Positions 1-9,134 are shown, counted from the stretch's first letter. The stretch is 64,000 nt of DNA from SXOA01 sp046593355 (GCA_046593355.1 JBKJNY010000212.1:34372-98371), one strand, 5' to 3'. Notes: generated from the letters alone by a model not told the origin. Numbers and translations are program-made.

Positions 1-3
1 GAA

Positions 4-723
4 TTGCCGCCAATGAAGGGGACGGCCGTGGTGACGCTGCATGGGCTGATTCGCTCGCGGGACAACATGGAGGGGATCGGCGAGTTCTTGGAACAGGAAG
101 GGGACATGACCTGGATCAACGTTTCCTACGCCAGCACGCGGCGGAGCATCGACGACCACGCAGCCTCGCTGGCCAAGGTCGTCGAAAATCTGGAAGGCAT
201 CGACGAAATCCACTTCGTCTGCCACAGCCTGGGAAACCTCGTTGTCCGCCGCTACTTGGGGGAGGCGACGCAGTCCAAGCCGAAGTGGAAAGTGGACAAC
301 CGCCTCAAACGCTTCGTCATGCTTGGTCCGCCGAACAACGGGGCTCGCTTCGCCGAAATCTTCAAGGACAACAAGTTGTTCGAAATGCTCATGGGTCCCA
401 GCGGCAAACAAATTGCCTCGTGGTCGGAAGTAGAAAAGCGGCTGGGGACCGGCAATTGCGAATTTGGAATCATCGCCGGAAGCTTGAGTGGGTCGATCCT
501 GAATAATCCCCTAGTCCATGGCGAAGGCGACTTGATTGTCAGCGTGGAAGAAACGAAGCTGGTCGGAGCGTGTGATTTTCTAAGCGTGCCGCTCAACCAC
601 GGGCAGCTCATGCACGAGAAGGAGGTGCAAAAGAAGACGCTGAATTTCCTCAAGCACGGCTGCTTCATTTCCGACGAGAAACGCCAGCCGATTACGGCTG
701 TGGAAGCTCGCGGGGCCAAATGA
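4..723 (+). CDS. alpha/beta-hydrolase (lipase-like), 5' end possibly outside window
   Basis: Predicted serine hydrolase. The N-terminal strand and oxyanion segment VVTLHGLIRS (residues 9-18) precede a nucleophile elbow CHSLGNLV with Ser75. A GEGD segment and LNHGQLM (His199) fit the acid and base of a catalytic triad. This resembles the short lipase/PGAP1-like alpha/beta hydrolases that act on esters; the substrate cannot be read from sequence. The frame is open to the first base of the window, so the start may lie upstream. Within the window TTG at 4 or ATG at 13 are possible. The stop overlaps the ruvX start by 4 bases (ATGA), so the two genes are probably translationally coupled. No signal peptide is visible. 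Confidence 0.8.
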   Translation: MPPMKGTAVVTLHGLIRSRDNMEGIGEFLEQEGDMTWINVSYASTRRSIDDHAASLAKVVENLEGIDEIHFVCHSLGNLVVRRYLGEATQSKPKWKVDNRLKRFVMLGPPNNGARFAEIFKDNKLFEMLMGPSGKQIASWSEVEKRLGTGNCEFGIIAGSLSGSILNNPLVHGEGDLIVSVEETKLVGACDFLSVPLNHGQLMHEKEVQKKTLNFLKHGCFISDEKRQPITAVEARGAK

Positions 724-1190
724 GCGACACTCTTCCCCGCAGCGGGCGACTGGCCGGGATTGACTACGGCACGGTGCGCATCGGCGTTGCAATCACCGAT
801 CCGGCGCAGTCGCTCGCCAGCCCCCTGGAGATTCTCACCCGCCGCGACCTCGCTCAGGATGAGCGCTACTTCCGCCGCCTGGCCGAGCTAGAGCGACTGG
901 CCGGTTTCGTCGTCGGCCTGCCGGTGCATACCAGCGGGGAAGAGAGCCAGAAGTCCTTTGAGGCTCGCGAGTTCGCTAAATGGCTGGGGGAAATCACCAA
1001 ACTGCCAATCGTCTTGTTTGACGAGCGCTACACGACGGCCCACGCGGAAGCCCTGTTGCAGGATGCCGGGCTGACCAGCAAGCGGCGGAAGGCCCGCCGC
1101 GACATGCTGGCTGCGCAGATTCTGCTGGCGGCGTATTTGGAGAGTGGAAGAAGTAACGATGCGCCACGAGAGCTGGAGGATCGAGGGTAA
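720..1190 (+). CDS. ruvX: RuvX/YqgF-family putative pre-16S rRNA nuclease (Holliday junction resolvase-like)
   Basis: 156 residues, the usual YqgF/RuvX length. The RNase H-like fold is marked by GIDYGTVRIGVA near the N-terminus (first acidic residue), VVGLPVHTSG in the middle, and DERYTTAHAE, the family signature. Members process the 5' end of 16S rRNA and were first annotated as Holliday junction resolvases. It overlaps the upstream hydrolase by four bases. It ends just before a palindrome at 1193-1235 that separates it from the convergent asnB. Confidence 0.92.
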   Translation: MSDTLPRSGRLAGIDYGTVRIGVAITDPAQSLASPLEILTRRDLAQDERYFRRLAELERLAGFVVGLPVHTSGEESQKSFEAREFAKWLGEITKLPIVLFDERYTTAHAEALLQDAGLTSKRRKARRDMLAAQILLAAYLESGRSNDAPRELEDRG

Positions 1191-1192
1191 AC

Positions 1193-1235
1193 GGGGTCGG
1201 GAGGAGTTTTCGCGGCGAAAACCCCTCCCGACCCC
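1193..1235. repeat. Palindrome, family R2 (GGGGTCGGGAG...), short form
   Basis: Near-perfect inverted repeat with arms of about 20 bases starting GGGGTCGGGAGGAGTTTTCG and closing CTCCCGACCCC. It lies between the convergent stops of ruvX and asnB, where it could act as a bidirectional terminator. Longer members of the family, sharing GGGGTCGGGAGTCTTT, are at 15807, 36114, 40169 and 49577. Confidence 0.8.
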
Positions 1236-1237
1236 TT

Positions 1238-3151
1238 TCAACTCGCCCACTCCCGCAGCCACATTTCCAGCATGACCAGCGCCCAGAGCCGGGCGCTGTG
1301 GTCGAACTGCTTCTTTTCGTGTTGCTCGACGAGGCACTTTACCGCTTCCTCGCGAAAGAACCGGCGGCTCTTCGTATCTGCCGATAGAAGCAAATCGTGC
1401 GTCAGCGGTTTTAGTTCATTGCGAAACCAGTGATCGAGCGGCACGCCAAAGCCCATCTTCTTGCGAGTCCAGATTTCCCGTGGAAGCAAGTCACCGAAGG
1501 CAGCGCGGAGGAGGCGTTTGCCTTTGCCGCCGCGATACTTCAGCCGGCGGGGCAGCGAAGCGGCGAATTCGACGACGCGGTAATCGAGAAACGGAGCCCG
1601 GCACTCCAGCGAGTGGGCCATCGAGGCGATGTCCACTTTCGTCATCAAATCGCAAGGGAGGTACGTGACAAGGTCCGTTAGCGAAGCAGTCGTTACGGCA
1701 TCGCGCCCCTTCATCTTCTTCCAGGCGGAATTGAGGAATGCAAAGGGGTCCGAATCCGGCAACTCGGCGAGGAATTCGTCGCTGTAGAGCGCCGCTCGCC
1801 GCGACTCGTTGAAGATGGAAATCCAGTCGAGATACCGCCGCGCGGGCGAGAGCGAAAGCGCTTCGCTGAACCGCTTGAACTGACGGATTCGCGACTTCTG
1901 GAGGGATGATGCCGGCAGTTTCTGCCAGAACCGGGCAGCCAACAGCGAGCGGAGCGGGCCGAGGTAATCGAACATCCCAGCCAGTGCCACCGCTCGGTAT
2001 CGCGGATAGCCGGCGAACAGCTCGTCGCCGCCATCGCCGCTGAGCGAGACGGTGACGTGCTCGCGGGTCATCTGCGAGACGTACCAAGTGGGAATCGCGG
2101 AGCTGTCCGCGAACGGCTCGTCGTAGTGCCAGGCGAGTTTTTGCAAAATGGCAATGGCATCGGGCGTGACCTGCAATTCGTGGTGCTCGGTCTTGAGATG
2201 CTCGGCGACCTGGCGGGCATACTTCGTTTCGTCATACTCCGCGACCGGAAAGCCGATGCTGAAGGTCTTCACCGGCTGCTCGGAGTTTTTTTGCATCAGG
2301 GCGACGATGAGGGACGAATCGACGCCGCCCGAGAGGAACGCCCCCAGCGGCACGTCGCTCCGCATCCGCATCGTGACGGCGGATTCCAGGAGTTCCCGCA
2401 GACGCTCCGCGGCGTCCTGTTCGCTGATATCAAGCTCGTGCGAAAAATCCGGCCGCCAGTAGGGCTTCACTTCCAGCTTGCCGTCCTGCCACTGGGCGTA
2501 GTGCCCCGGCGGGAGCTTGCGATAGCCCTTGAGGATGCAGTTGGGATGCGGGACGTACTGATAGGTCAGGTATTCATCGACGGCGGCGGGGTCCACTTCC
2601 CGCGGCAAGTCCGGCAGCGTGAGCAGGCTCTTGAGCTCGCTGGCAAACAGCAATCGACCGGGCTCGTGGCGATAGACGAGCGGCTTTTTGCCGAGTCGGT
2701 CGCGACCGAGGACCAGGCGACGGTTCCGGGCGTCCCAGAGGGCAACGGCGAACATGCCGTTGAGATGCGTGAAGCACTCCGGCCCTTCGTCCTCATAGAG
2801 ATGAATGATGCACTCGGTGTCGCTTTCGGTTTTGAATTTGTGCCCCGCCCCCTCCAGCCGCCGCCGCAGGTCGCGGTAATTGTAAATCTCGCCGTTGAAG
2901 ACGATCCAGACCGACTCGTCCTCATTGCTCATCGGCTGGTGGCCGCCGGCCAGGTCGATGATGGAGAGCCGCCGAAAGCCGAGAGCGATGCCGGGCTGGG
3001 CCTCGTAGGGCGGGCGGAGGCGATGCTGCGTGAGGTACGTCCCCTCGTCGTCCGGGCCGCGATGCCGCAGGGCCTCGGTCATCCGCGCGAGCTGCGGCTC
3101 CTCCAGCCCCAGCCGCGGATCAATCCAAACAGCGCCGGTGATTCCGCACAT
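1238..3151 (-). CDS. asnB: asparagine synthase (glutamine-hydrolysing)
   Basis: 637 residues, family-typical. The protein begins MCGITGAVW, so Cys2 is the N-terminal nucleophile of the class II glutamine amidotransferase domain. FNGEIYNYRDLR lies near residue 90. The synthetase half contains the PP-loop SGGVDSS at 274-280, which binds ATP and aspartate. It converts aspartate, glutamine and ATP to asparagine, glutamate, AMP and PPi. In exosortase or exopolysaccharide clusters the same family amidates sugars, but no such neighbours are seen, so a housekeeping role is more likely. The start is fixed by the required Met-Cys. Confidence 0.93.
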   Translation of the reverse strand: MCGITGAVWIDPRLGLEEPQLARMTEALRHRGPDDEGTYLTQHRLRPPYEAQPGIALGFRRLSIIDLAGGHQPMSNEDESVWIVFNGEIYNYRDLRRRLEGAGHKFKTESDTECIIHLYEDEGPECFTHLNGMFAVALWDARNRRLVLGRDRLGKKPLVYRHEPGRLLFASELKSLLTLPDLPREVDPAAVDEYLTYQYVPHPNCILKGYRKLPPGHYAQWQDGKLEVKPYWRPDFSHELDISEQDAAERLRELLESAVTMRMRSDVPLGAFLSGGVDSSLIVALMQKNSEQPVKTFSIGFPVAEYDETKYARQVAEHLKTEHHELQVTPDAIAILQKLAWHYDEPFADSSAIPTWYVSQMTREHVTVSLSGDGGDELFAGYPRYRAVALAGMFDYLGPLRSLLAARFWQKLPASSLQKSRIRQFKRFSEALSLSPARRYLDWISIFNESRRAALYSDEFLAELPDSDPFAFLNSAWKKMKGRDAVTTASLTDLVTYLPCDLMTKVDIASMAHSLECRAPFLDYRVVEFAASLPRRLKYRGGKGKRLLRAAFGDLLPREIWTRKKMGFGVPLDHWFRNELKPLTHDLLLSADTKSRRFFREEAVKCLVEQHEKKQFDHSARLWALVMLEMWLREWAS

Positions 3152-3212
3152 GGTGGAAGGTGGTGTTTGCCGCGGAAAAACGGGGTAAGAGCAGCGTTAT
3201 AGTATAGGCACA

Positions 3213-3270
3213 GTGGGGTAGGCATCCAGCCTGCCCGGTATTTCCTCAGGGCAGGCTGGATGCCTACCCC
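3213..3270. repeat. Palindrome, family R1 (GGGGTAGGCNTCCAGCCTGCCC)
   Basis: Inverted repeat with arms of about 22 bases (GTGGGGTAGGCATCCAGCCT and its complement) around a short spacer. It lies between the divergent asnB and the DUF1549 gene. Other copies are at 9045, 46293, 58857 and 61840 (half copy). Confidence 0.85.
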
Positions 3271-3315
3271 GCCAATCAGATACAATGAAACCATCTTCTT
3301 CGCGGAGGTTCTTCC

Positions 3316-4905
3316 ATGAAGTCCATCGTCCTGAATCGGCATTTAATGCCTGCCGCGGCTCTACTGCTTGCTACGTGCGTCGCGCCCCTCTTGTTGGCTG
3401 CCGAGGACCAAGTGCCCGCTGGCCTCGACCGGGCCGCGATGATCCGCAAGATTGACGAGCGGATTAATGAGCGTTTGGCGCTTGCCAAATTGCAGCCGGC
3501 GGAGCTTGCGGATGATGGGGAATTCCTCAGGCGCGTGTATTTGGATCTGACCGGCGTGGTGCCGCGGGTCTCGGAAGTTCGCGAGTTCCTGGCGGACAAG
3601 CGGCCGGACAAGCGAGCCCGGCTGATTGACAAACTGCTCGATTCTCCCGCGCATGCAACGCACCTGGCGAATACCTGGCGGAACATCATGCTGCCGGGCG
3701 GGCTGAATATCGAGCAGATTCAAAACGTCGTCGGCGTGCAGAATTGGCTGCGGGCGCGGTTCGTCGACAACCTGCGGTACGACAACATGGTGAGCGAGCT
3801 GCTGGTCGCCACCGAGGGGGACGACGTCGGCCCGGCTCTGTATTACACGTCGCTGGACCTCGCCCCGGAAAAACTGGCCGGCAGCACGGCCCGCATTTTC
3901 CTGGGTCTGCAAATTGAATGTGCCGAGTGTCATGACCATCCGCACGATAAGTGGAAGCAGACCGACTTCTGGGGCTATGCCGCTTTCTTTGCCCGATTAA
4001 GACGGCCGGGTATGGAGGGAAATCCTGGAGCACTGGCTCGGCTGGAGGATTTGAAAACGGGAGAAGTCAAACTGCCGAACACAGAAACGGTGGTTGGACC
4101 AAAATTTCCGGGCGGTGCGATTCCGGAAATAACAAATCCCGAGGCGAGACGAGTGGAACTGGCGGTCTGGATGGCCTCTCGCGATAACCCGTACCTGCCA
4201 CGAGCGGGAGCCAACCGCGTCTGGGCCCACCTTTTCGGCCGCGGCCTGGTCGAGCCGGTTGATGACCTCAGCCCGCAAAACAAAGCCAGCCATCCCGAGC
4301 TTTTTGAAGAATTGACCGCCTACTTCGTGGAGACCGGCTTTGACTTGCGGGAGCTCTTTCGCACGCTGGCCAATACACAGGCCTATCAGCGGACCAGCGC
4401 CTGGACCGCCGAGAAGGCGGCTCCGCCGGAACTGTATGCTCATGTCGCGGTGAAGACCCTCACGGCTGAGCAGCTTTACGATTCCCTCAACCGCGTCCTC
4501 GCGCGCAAGCCACAGGCGATGTTTCCGGGGCAGGTGGCCGGCAGCTCGCTGCTCGACCCGCAGCGGCAGGCGTTCATCGGCAAGATGCAATCGGCCGCCC
4601 GCTCGCCACTGGATTATCAGGCGGGAATCCTGCAGGCCCTGACGCAGATGAACGGTGCCGACATTGCCGAGGCGACCGACCCGCAGCGGAGCCCGCTCGT
4701 CGGCGCGCTGGAGGCTCCCATTTTCGGAGACGCGGACCGGATCAAGGCCGTCGTCATGGCCACGCTGTCCCGCCAACCGAGCGAAGAGGAAATGTCCCTG
4801 TTCACCGCGCACCTCGGCAAATACTCGCCGAGCGAAAAGCAGAAAGGGCTCTCCGACATCCTCTGGGTGCTCCTTAACACGGCGGAGTTTTCCCTAAACC
4901 ATTGA
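3316..4905 (+). CDS. Secreted DUF1549/DUF1553 protein (planctomycete type)
   Basis: 529 residues. A signal peptide (hydrophobic residues about 11-28, cleavage near LLAAEDQ) is followed by the DUF1549 region (RRVYLDLTGVVPRVSEVREF; ECAECHDHPHDKW with CxxCH) and then DUF1553 (ANRVWAHLFGRGLVEPVDDL; ELFRTLANTQAYQRTS). These proteins are expanded in Planctomycetota, are exported, and are usually paired with a DUF1501 protein; biochemical function is unknown. No cytochrome-c PSD1 domain precedes DUF1549, so this is the short form, and it is not adjacent to a DUF1501 gene. ATG at 3316 follows GGAGG. Confidence 0.88.
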   Translation: MKSIVLNRHLMPAAALLLATCVAPLLLAAEDQVPAGLDRAAMIRKIDERINERLALAKLQPAELADDGEFLRRVYLDLTGVVPRVSEVREFLADKRPDKRARLIDKLLDSPAHATHLANTWRNIMLPGGLNIEQIQNVVGVQNWLRARFVDNLRYDNMVSELLVATEGDDVGPALYYTSLDLAPEKLAGSTARIFLGLQIECAECHDHPHDKWKQTDFWGYAAFFARLRRPGMEGNPGALARLEDLKTGEVKLPNTETVVGPKFPGGAIPEITNPEARRVELAVWMASRDNPYLPRAGANRVWAHLFGRGLVEPVDDLSPQNKASHPELFEELTAYFVETGFDLRELFRTLANTQAYQRTSAWTAEKAAPPELYAHVAVKTLTAEQLYDSLNRVLARKPQAMFPGQVAGSSLLDPQRQAFIGKMQSAARSPLDYQAGILQALTQMNGADIAEATDPQRSPLVGALEAPIFGDADRIKAVVMATLSRQPSEEEMSLFTAHLGKYSPSEKQKGLSDILWVLLNTAEFSLNH

Positions 4906-4909
4906 TTCG

Positions 4910-4964
4910 TAGTCCGCTCACTCCGTGAGCGGACATGCCGGCACACGGAGGGCGCCGGCTACTA
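4910..4964. repeat. Palindromic element, family R3 (TAGTCCGCTCACTCCGTGAGC)
   Basis: Contains the small palindrome GTCCGCTCACTCCGTGAGCGGAC followed by a second, degenerate hairpin ending GGCTACTA. Other copies are at 36030, 54327 and 55561. It starts 4 bases after the stop of the DUF1553 gene. Confidence 0.8.
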
Positions 4965-4985
4965 ACTTTAGCAGAGAGTTTCACC

Positions 4986-5522
4986 ATGAAGTCCAAATTC
5001 GCCACCCTCACTTCCCTCATCATTCTCGGCTGCGCTCCCTTGGCGTACGCCGACGACGCAACTAAAGCCGCGGTGAAACCGGCCAACACTCCGGCTGCCC
5101 GCATCCTCGGGCAGATGGCGGGCCATTGGGATGAAGAGGTGGAAATGGCCGATGGCCGCAAGGTCCGCGGCATCACGACGGCCCGGTTTGTGATGGACGG
5201 CAACTGGCTGGAAAGCGAATCCGATATTCCCATCGACGATAAGAACCGCGTGCTGCATCTGTCGCTGTGGGGCTGGGATGAAAAGGCCAGCGCCTTCAAA
5301 GGCTGGATGTTCAGCCCCACTGGTGAGCCGTTGCAATCGACCGCCACCTACGACGAAAAACTGAAGACCTTCACCAGCACGGGCAAAGCCGCCAACGGCG
5401 CGAAAGTAGACGTGGTGACCAATTTTGTTTCCGCCGACCGCCAGGAATGGAGCGTGAAAATTACGGATAAGGAAGGGAAGGAAATCAAGTTCAAGGGAGT
5501 GAACACGCGGAAGAAGGAATAG
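4986..5522 (+). CDS. Secreted DUF1579-like protein
   Basis: 178 residues with a clear signal peptide (MKSKFATLTSLIILGCAPLA, cleavage near AYADD). The mature part has the beta-rich pattern of a DUF1579/lipocalin-like fold: LGQMAGHWDEEVEM, then LWGWDEKASAFKGWMFSP and TFTSTGKA. This looks like a small periplasmic beta-barrel of unknown ligand. The Met at 4986 is preferred over the 4935 start because it places the signal peptide at the N-terminus; the upstream sequence is the R3 repeat. Confidence 0.75.
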   Translation: MKSKFATLTSLIILGCAPLAYADDATKAAVKPANTPAARILGQMAGHWDEEVEMADGRKVRGITTARFVMDGNWLESESDIPIDDKNRVLHLSLWGWDEKASAFKGWMFSPTGEPLQSTATYDEKLKTFTSTGKAANGAKVDVVTNFVSADRQEWSVKITDKEGKEIKFKGVNTRKKE

Positions 5523-5532
5523 CGCCCAGTAG

Positions 5533-5670
5533 TAGGGTGTGTCGAGACGAGTTCCGCGAGTCGCTGACACACCAAGAAGCGGGACGCGCAATCGCTAAAG
5601 GTCGCTAAAAGTATTCCGGTGTGTCCGCGGCTCGTTCCTCGCCTTGACACACCCTACATCCCTCGCCTTG
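5533..5670. repeat. Dispersed repeat with GTGTGTC / GACACACC arms
   Basis: Begins TAGGGTGTGTCGAG and contains three reverse motifs (GCTGACACACC, CTTGACACACCCTAC, CTTGACACACCTTAC). The last motif lies 3' of the convergent msrA stop. It resembles a composite inverted repeat. No ORF in it is convincing. Confidence 0.65.
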
Positions 5671-5677
5671 ACACACC

Positions 5678-6226
5678 TTACATCGAACGCCGTATTAGTG
5701 CGGGATGCTTCTCCCTCACCTTGCAGGCCTTCGGAATCGCCGCCGCCTGAATGTACTGCTGGTCGGGATGCTGGCGGGCGTAGTCCTGATGATACTGCTC
5801 CGCGGGATAGAAGTTGGTCAGCGGCTCGATTGAGGTGACGATGGGGCGGGGAAAATGGCCGGACCCATTGTGCTCGCCGATTTTCTCCTCCGCGATTCTT
5901 CGCTGCTCGTCATCCGCTACGAAAATCGCCGAGCGGTATTGCGTTCCAGCGTCCGCCCCTTGGCGGTTGAGCGTCGTGGGGTCGTGCGCGTCAAAAAACA
6001 CGTCCAAGAGCTGCGTGTAACTGATGACGGCAGGGTCATAAGTGATGCGGATGACTTCGGCATGGCCGGTGTTGCCGCGGCAGACCGCTTCGTAGTTGGC
6101 GTTCTCCTTCGCGCCGCCCGCATAGCCGCTCTCGACGTCGCTCACACCGGTGAGTTGCTCGAAAGCCGCCTCGGTACACCAGAAGCAGCCACCGGCGAGG
6201 ACGGCGGTTTGGGATGTATTGCTCAT
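5678..6226 (-). CDS. msrA: peptide-methionine (S)-S-oxide reductase
   Basis: 182 residues. The catalytic motif GGCFWCTEAAF places the nucleophilic Cys at residue 14; family features DVESGYAGG, GHAEVIRITYDP, FFDAHDPTTLNRQGAD and QYRSAIF follow in order. It reduces the S-epimer of methionine sulfoxide in proteins, with thioredoxin recycling. ATG at 6226 gives the standard MsrA N-terminus; a longer reading into 6646 only shadows the kinase gene. The C-terminus lacks an obvious MsrB fusion. Confidence 0.93.
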   Translation of the reverse strand: MSNTSQTAVLAGGCFWCTEAAFEQLTGVSDVESGYAGGAKENANYEAVCRGNTGHAEVIRITYDPAVISYTQLLDVFFDAHDPTTLNRQGADAGTQYRSAIFVADDEQRRIAEEKIGEHNGSGHFPRPIVTSIEPLTNFYPAEQYHQDYARQHPDQQYIQAAAIPKACKVREKHPALIRRSM

Positions 6227-6251
6227 GGACCTCCAACATACCACCCAGCGA

Positions 6252-8270
6252 TTACTTCGCGGAAGCGGCGGGTAGTGCGAATACGAAGACGGCTCCGCTA
6301 TCGCCAACCTGATTCTCCATGGAGAGCGAGCCCCCCAAGTCCCGCGCCAGTCGCCGCGAGAGCGCCAGGCCCAGTCCCACGCCGGGAGCGGTGCTGGCGG
6401 CTTCGTGGACCGATTTGGAGAACGGGAGAAAGAGCTTGCGCTGCCCTTGGCGGGAGATACCGGGGCCGTGGTCGCGGACGCGGAACTGCACCTGGTGGCC
6501 CGCAGCAGAGACTTCGAGATGGATGCGATTGTCCTCGCCGTGCGAAGCATACTTGCAGGCGTTATCGACAAGGTTGAACAGAATCTGTTCGACAGCAGCA
6601 GGGTCGGTGCAAAGCGAGAGGGCTTGAATCTCGTCCGCCGCCTCAACTTCCAGTTTCATTTCCGCCTGCTCGGCTCGGTCCGCCAACCGCGGCGCGGTGC
6701 GCTCCAGCAGCGCTTCCAGCGTGACGTTCTCCCGCCGGCCGCCAGGTCGCCCTCGTTCGAGGCGGGCATACTGCAAGACATTCTCCACCAGGTGCGCCAG
6801 CCGGTCCGCTTCTCGGCGCAGGGTCTCCAGGTATTTCTGTCGCGCCTCGGGGGTGGGGACCATCCCTTCGGCCAGCATCTCGGCATACATGCGGAACGTG
6901 GTCAGCGGAGTACGGAGCTCGTGCGTGACGGCGGAGACGAACGCCCCGCGGCGCTCGGAGAGAGCGACCACGCCGCGCAGCGTCACCGCAGCGGCGAAAA
7001 TGGCCAGGAACAGGCAAATCCAGGCCACGAGCAGCGAAACGCGAATCGGGGAGTCCCAAGCGGGCGCGACCGGCGGCATGGCCACGGCCAGTTGCACGGG
7101 GATCGTGGCCAGCAGATGCGTCTGCTCCAGGCTCGCGCCGCCGGTAACCGGCAGGAAAGTAATCGCAGGCAACTCCAGGTCGGCGACTTCGTCCCGCAAG
7201 CGGACTTGCAGCCGTTCCCAGTCTAGCCAGCAGCCCTGGATGACCGTCTTGCCGCGAGACTGTACGCGGCGGGCCAGAATCAGGCGCTCGCCGAGCCAGA
7301 GCGGCTGGCTGACCCCTTCGACCGCCGGCGGAGCCTGGATGAGGTCGCGAAAACGGTTCTGCTCCACCGCCGCCCGCTGGGCCACTCCTTGATAGGCGGT
7401 GCTGCGACTCTGCAAGTCGTTGTTCTGCGACCTGCCGCGCTGGGAACGGTTGTTGTCGAAGTTGCTGCTGTTGAAGAGGCCGGGGTTCTGCATCAACTGC
7501 CGTTTCGATTGTGAGTCGCCGGGTGATTCGCCGGAGCTATTCGCGGCGACGAACTCGCCTGAATTCAGCGGCTGGGATGGAGGATTCGGCGACTGGGCCG
7601 ATTCTACTTGCGGTTGCGGTGGTCCGCCGGCCTGACCCTGCGAGCGCGGACTTCCTTGGGCAAGTTGCTGCGACGGCGTATCGTAGGTGTTTCCGACAAT
7701 CGTGTTATTGTTGTAATTCTGCCCGAACTTGTTTTCGCTCTGCAGCTCCACCGCAACTTGTGGCACTACCTGTTCCGGCAGCCAGGCCAGCAGGTCGGCA
7801 TGAGATAAGTTCCCGCTCAGCTCCTCCAGGCGCTTGCTCGCGTTGTCCATCGTTGCCGGCAAAGCGCCATTGGAGCGAGCCCAGGTTGCATCGGGCCCAG
7901 CGGGAGATTGCGGTGATGTGAGCGTCCCGTCCGCAGCCAATTCAAAATTCAGCAGCACGAACTCCGGCGGCTCCGCCAAGAGCGGAGAGAGTGTGCGATC
8001 CCCTGTCTTCCCCTTGCCATCCGGAAGTGTGGCCAGCACGGGCTTATAGAGAAACTCCGGACGGGCCGCTTCTTGTGCCAGCAGCGGACTGAGGAACACA
8101 TCCATCCGCCACAAAGCCCGGCTGACCTTCTCCTCCAGCTCCACTTGCTGCCGGGCCGCCAGTTCCGCCCGGTCGAGTTCCAGGGCCTTGACCGTCAGCC
8201 ACCCCATCGGCGGCAGCACCAGGGCCAGGCCGAGCAGGAAGAGGAGCCAGATTTGGAAGGGACGGAGCAT
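6252..8270 (-). CDS. Membrane sensor histidine kinase
   Basis: 672 residues. TM1 is at about residues 7-27 (IWLLFLLGLALVLPPMGWL). It is followed by a long periplasmic region with a low-complexity stretch rich in Gln, Ser, Asn and Pro, then TM2 before the HisKA domain. The H-box VTHELRTPL puts the phosphoacceptor at His450. The ATPase domain has the N-box LVDNACKYAS, DHGPGIS and GVGLGLALSRRLARDLGG. It is the partner of the response regulator encoded immediately upstream (68-base gap). ATG at 8270 is chosen because longer readings translate the repeat at 8271-8338 and the regulator in another frame. Confidence 0.92.
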   Translation of the reverse strand: MLRPFQIWLLFLLGLALVLPPMGWLTVKALELDRAELAARQQVELEEKVSRALWRMDVFLSPLLAQEAARPEFLYKPVLATLPDGKGKTGDRTLSPLLAEPPEFVLLNFELAADGTLTSPQSPAGPDATWARSNGALPATMDNASKRLEELSGNLSHADLLAWLPEQVVPQVAVELQSENKFGQNYNNNTIVGNTYDTPSQQLAQGSPRSQGQAGGPPQPQVESAQSPNPPSQPLNSGEFVAANSSGESPGDSQSKRQLMQNPGLFNSSNFDNNRSQRGRSQNNDLQSRSTAYQGVAQRAAVEQNRFRDLIQAPPAVEGVSQPLWLGERLILARRVQSRGKTVIQGCWLDWERLQVRLRDEVADLELPAITFLPVTGGASLEQTHLLATIPVQLAVAMPPVAPAWDSPIRVSLLVAWICLFLAIFAAAVTLRGVVALSERRGAFVSAVTHELRTPLTTFRMYAEMLAEGMVPTPEARQKYLETLRREADRLAHLVENVLQYARLERGRPGGRRENVTLEALLERTAPRLADRAEQAEMKLEVEAADEIQALSLCTDPAAVEQILFNLVDNACKYASHGEDNRIHLEVSAAGHQVQFRVRDHGPGISRQGQRKLFLPFSKSVHEAASTAPGVGLGLALSRRLARDLGGSLSMENQVGDSGAVFVFALPAASAK

Positions 8271-8338
8271 GGTAGGAAAAGCCGAAATCCGAAGCACAAA
8301 ATCCGAAAGTTGCGAATTTCGTGATTCGGATTTTGTAC
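8271..8338. repeat. Short dispersed repeat (AAATCCGAA... inverted)
   Basis: AT-rich intergenic stretch with repeated AAATCCGAA and GATTCGGATTTTG motifs in inverted arrangement. It fills the gap between response regulator and kinase genes and differs in composition from both. Confidence 0.55.
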
Positions 8339-9040
8339 TTAGTTTTTGTTTTCTGCGGCAAACATATATCCTTTCCCCCGCACCGTCAGCAGCACTTTCG
8401 GCTGCCCGGGGTCGTCGCGGAGTTTTTCGCGGAGGCGGACGACGTGCATATCGATGGTGCGGGTCGGCAGACCGTCGGGGCTGATGCGCCAGACGTTTGC
8501 CAATAGCTCTTCGCGGGCAATTGCCCGGCCAGGATTGTTGACGAGGTAGCGAAGCAGCTCGATTTCCCGCTCGGAAAGCTCGCACCGGCTGCCATCCTCA
8601 AACCGCAATTCTCGCCGCGAGAAGTCCGCAATGCCGCTAGGGATATTCACCTGGTCGAGGTCCGTCGGCCGCTCCGGCGAGCGGCGGAGGACCGCCTCCA
8701 CCCGGGCCAGCAGCTCCTTCACGCTGAACGGCTTCACGACGTAATCGTCGGCTCCCATCCGCAGCCCTTCCACCCGGTCGCTCTCCTCGCCATGGGCAGT
8801 GAGGATGATGACCGGCTGCGTGGGCCGCGTGGCCCGCACGGCGCGGAGAATATCGAGTCCCCCTTTTCCGGGCAGCACCAAGTCCAGCAGCATCAGGTCG
8901 TAGACTTGCCGCACGGCCATTTCCAATCCCAAGTCGCCGTTCCCCGCTTGCAGCACCTTGTAACCGCTGAACGTCAGCGCATCCACGATGCCGCGGCGGA
9001 TGGCCGAGTCGTCTTCAACGGTGAGAATGGTTTTGGACAT
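8339..9040 (-). CDS. OmpR/PhoB-family response regulator
   Basis: 233 residues. The receiver domain starts MSKTILTVEDD, with the phosphoacceptor Asp53 in LLDLVLPG, Thr in ILTAHG and Lys in VVKPFSV. The C-terminal winged helix is OmpR-like (LRFEDGSRCELSEREIELLRYL, RTIDMHVVRLREKL, TVRGKGYMF). It binds DNA when phosphorylated by the adjacent kinase. ATG at 9040 gives the canonical N-terminus; an R1 palindrome begins 4 bases upstream of it and would lie in the leader. Confidence 0.93.
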   Translation of the reverse strand: MSKTILTVEDDSAIRRGIVDALTFSGYKVLQAGNGDLGLEMAVRQVYDLMLLDLVLPGKGGLDILRAVRATRPTQPVIILTAHGEESDRVEGLRMGADDYVVKPFSVKELLARVEAVLRRSPERPTDLDQVNIPSGIADFSRRELRFEDGSRCELSEREIELLRYLVNNPGRAIAREELLANVWRISPDGLPTRTIDMHVVRLREKLRDDPGQPKVLLTVRGKGYMFAAENKN

Positions 9041-9044
9041 TGAA

Positions 9045-9134
9045 GGTGGGGTAGGCTTCCAGCCTGCCCGAGACATTATACTTTGCTTCTCGGATGCATT
9101 GCGGTTCTGGGCAGGCTGGAAGCCTACCCCACCT
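9045..9134. repeat. Palindrome, family R1
   Basis: Two 24-base inverted arms (GGTGGGGTAGGCTTCCAGCC and complement) separated by about 40 bases. One end touches the TAG stop of the gene at 9133 and the other is 4 bases from the regulator ATG. Confidence 0.85.

Noticed and set aside
2057..3202. A 381-codon frame antisense to asnB
   Set aside because: It is the complement of a clearly conserved asparagine synthase. High GC in the third position produces long antisense frames; no domain or ribosome site.
8271..8585. N-terminal extension of the sensor kinase (to 8585)
   Set aside because: The extra residues translate a repeat and the regulator gene in another frame; Met at 8270 gives a proper first membrane helix.
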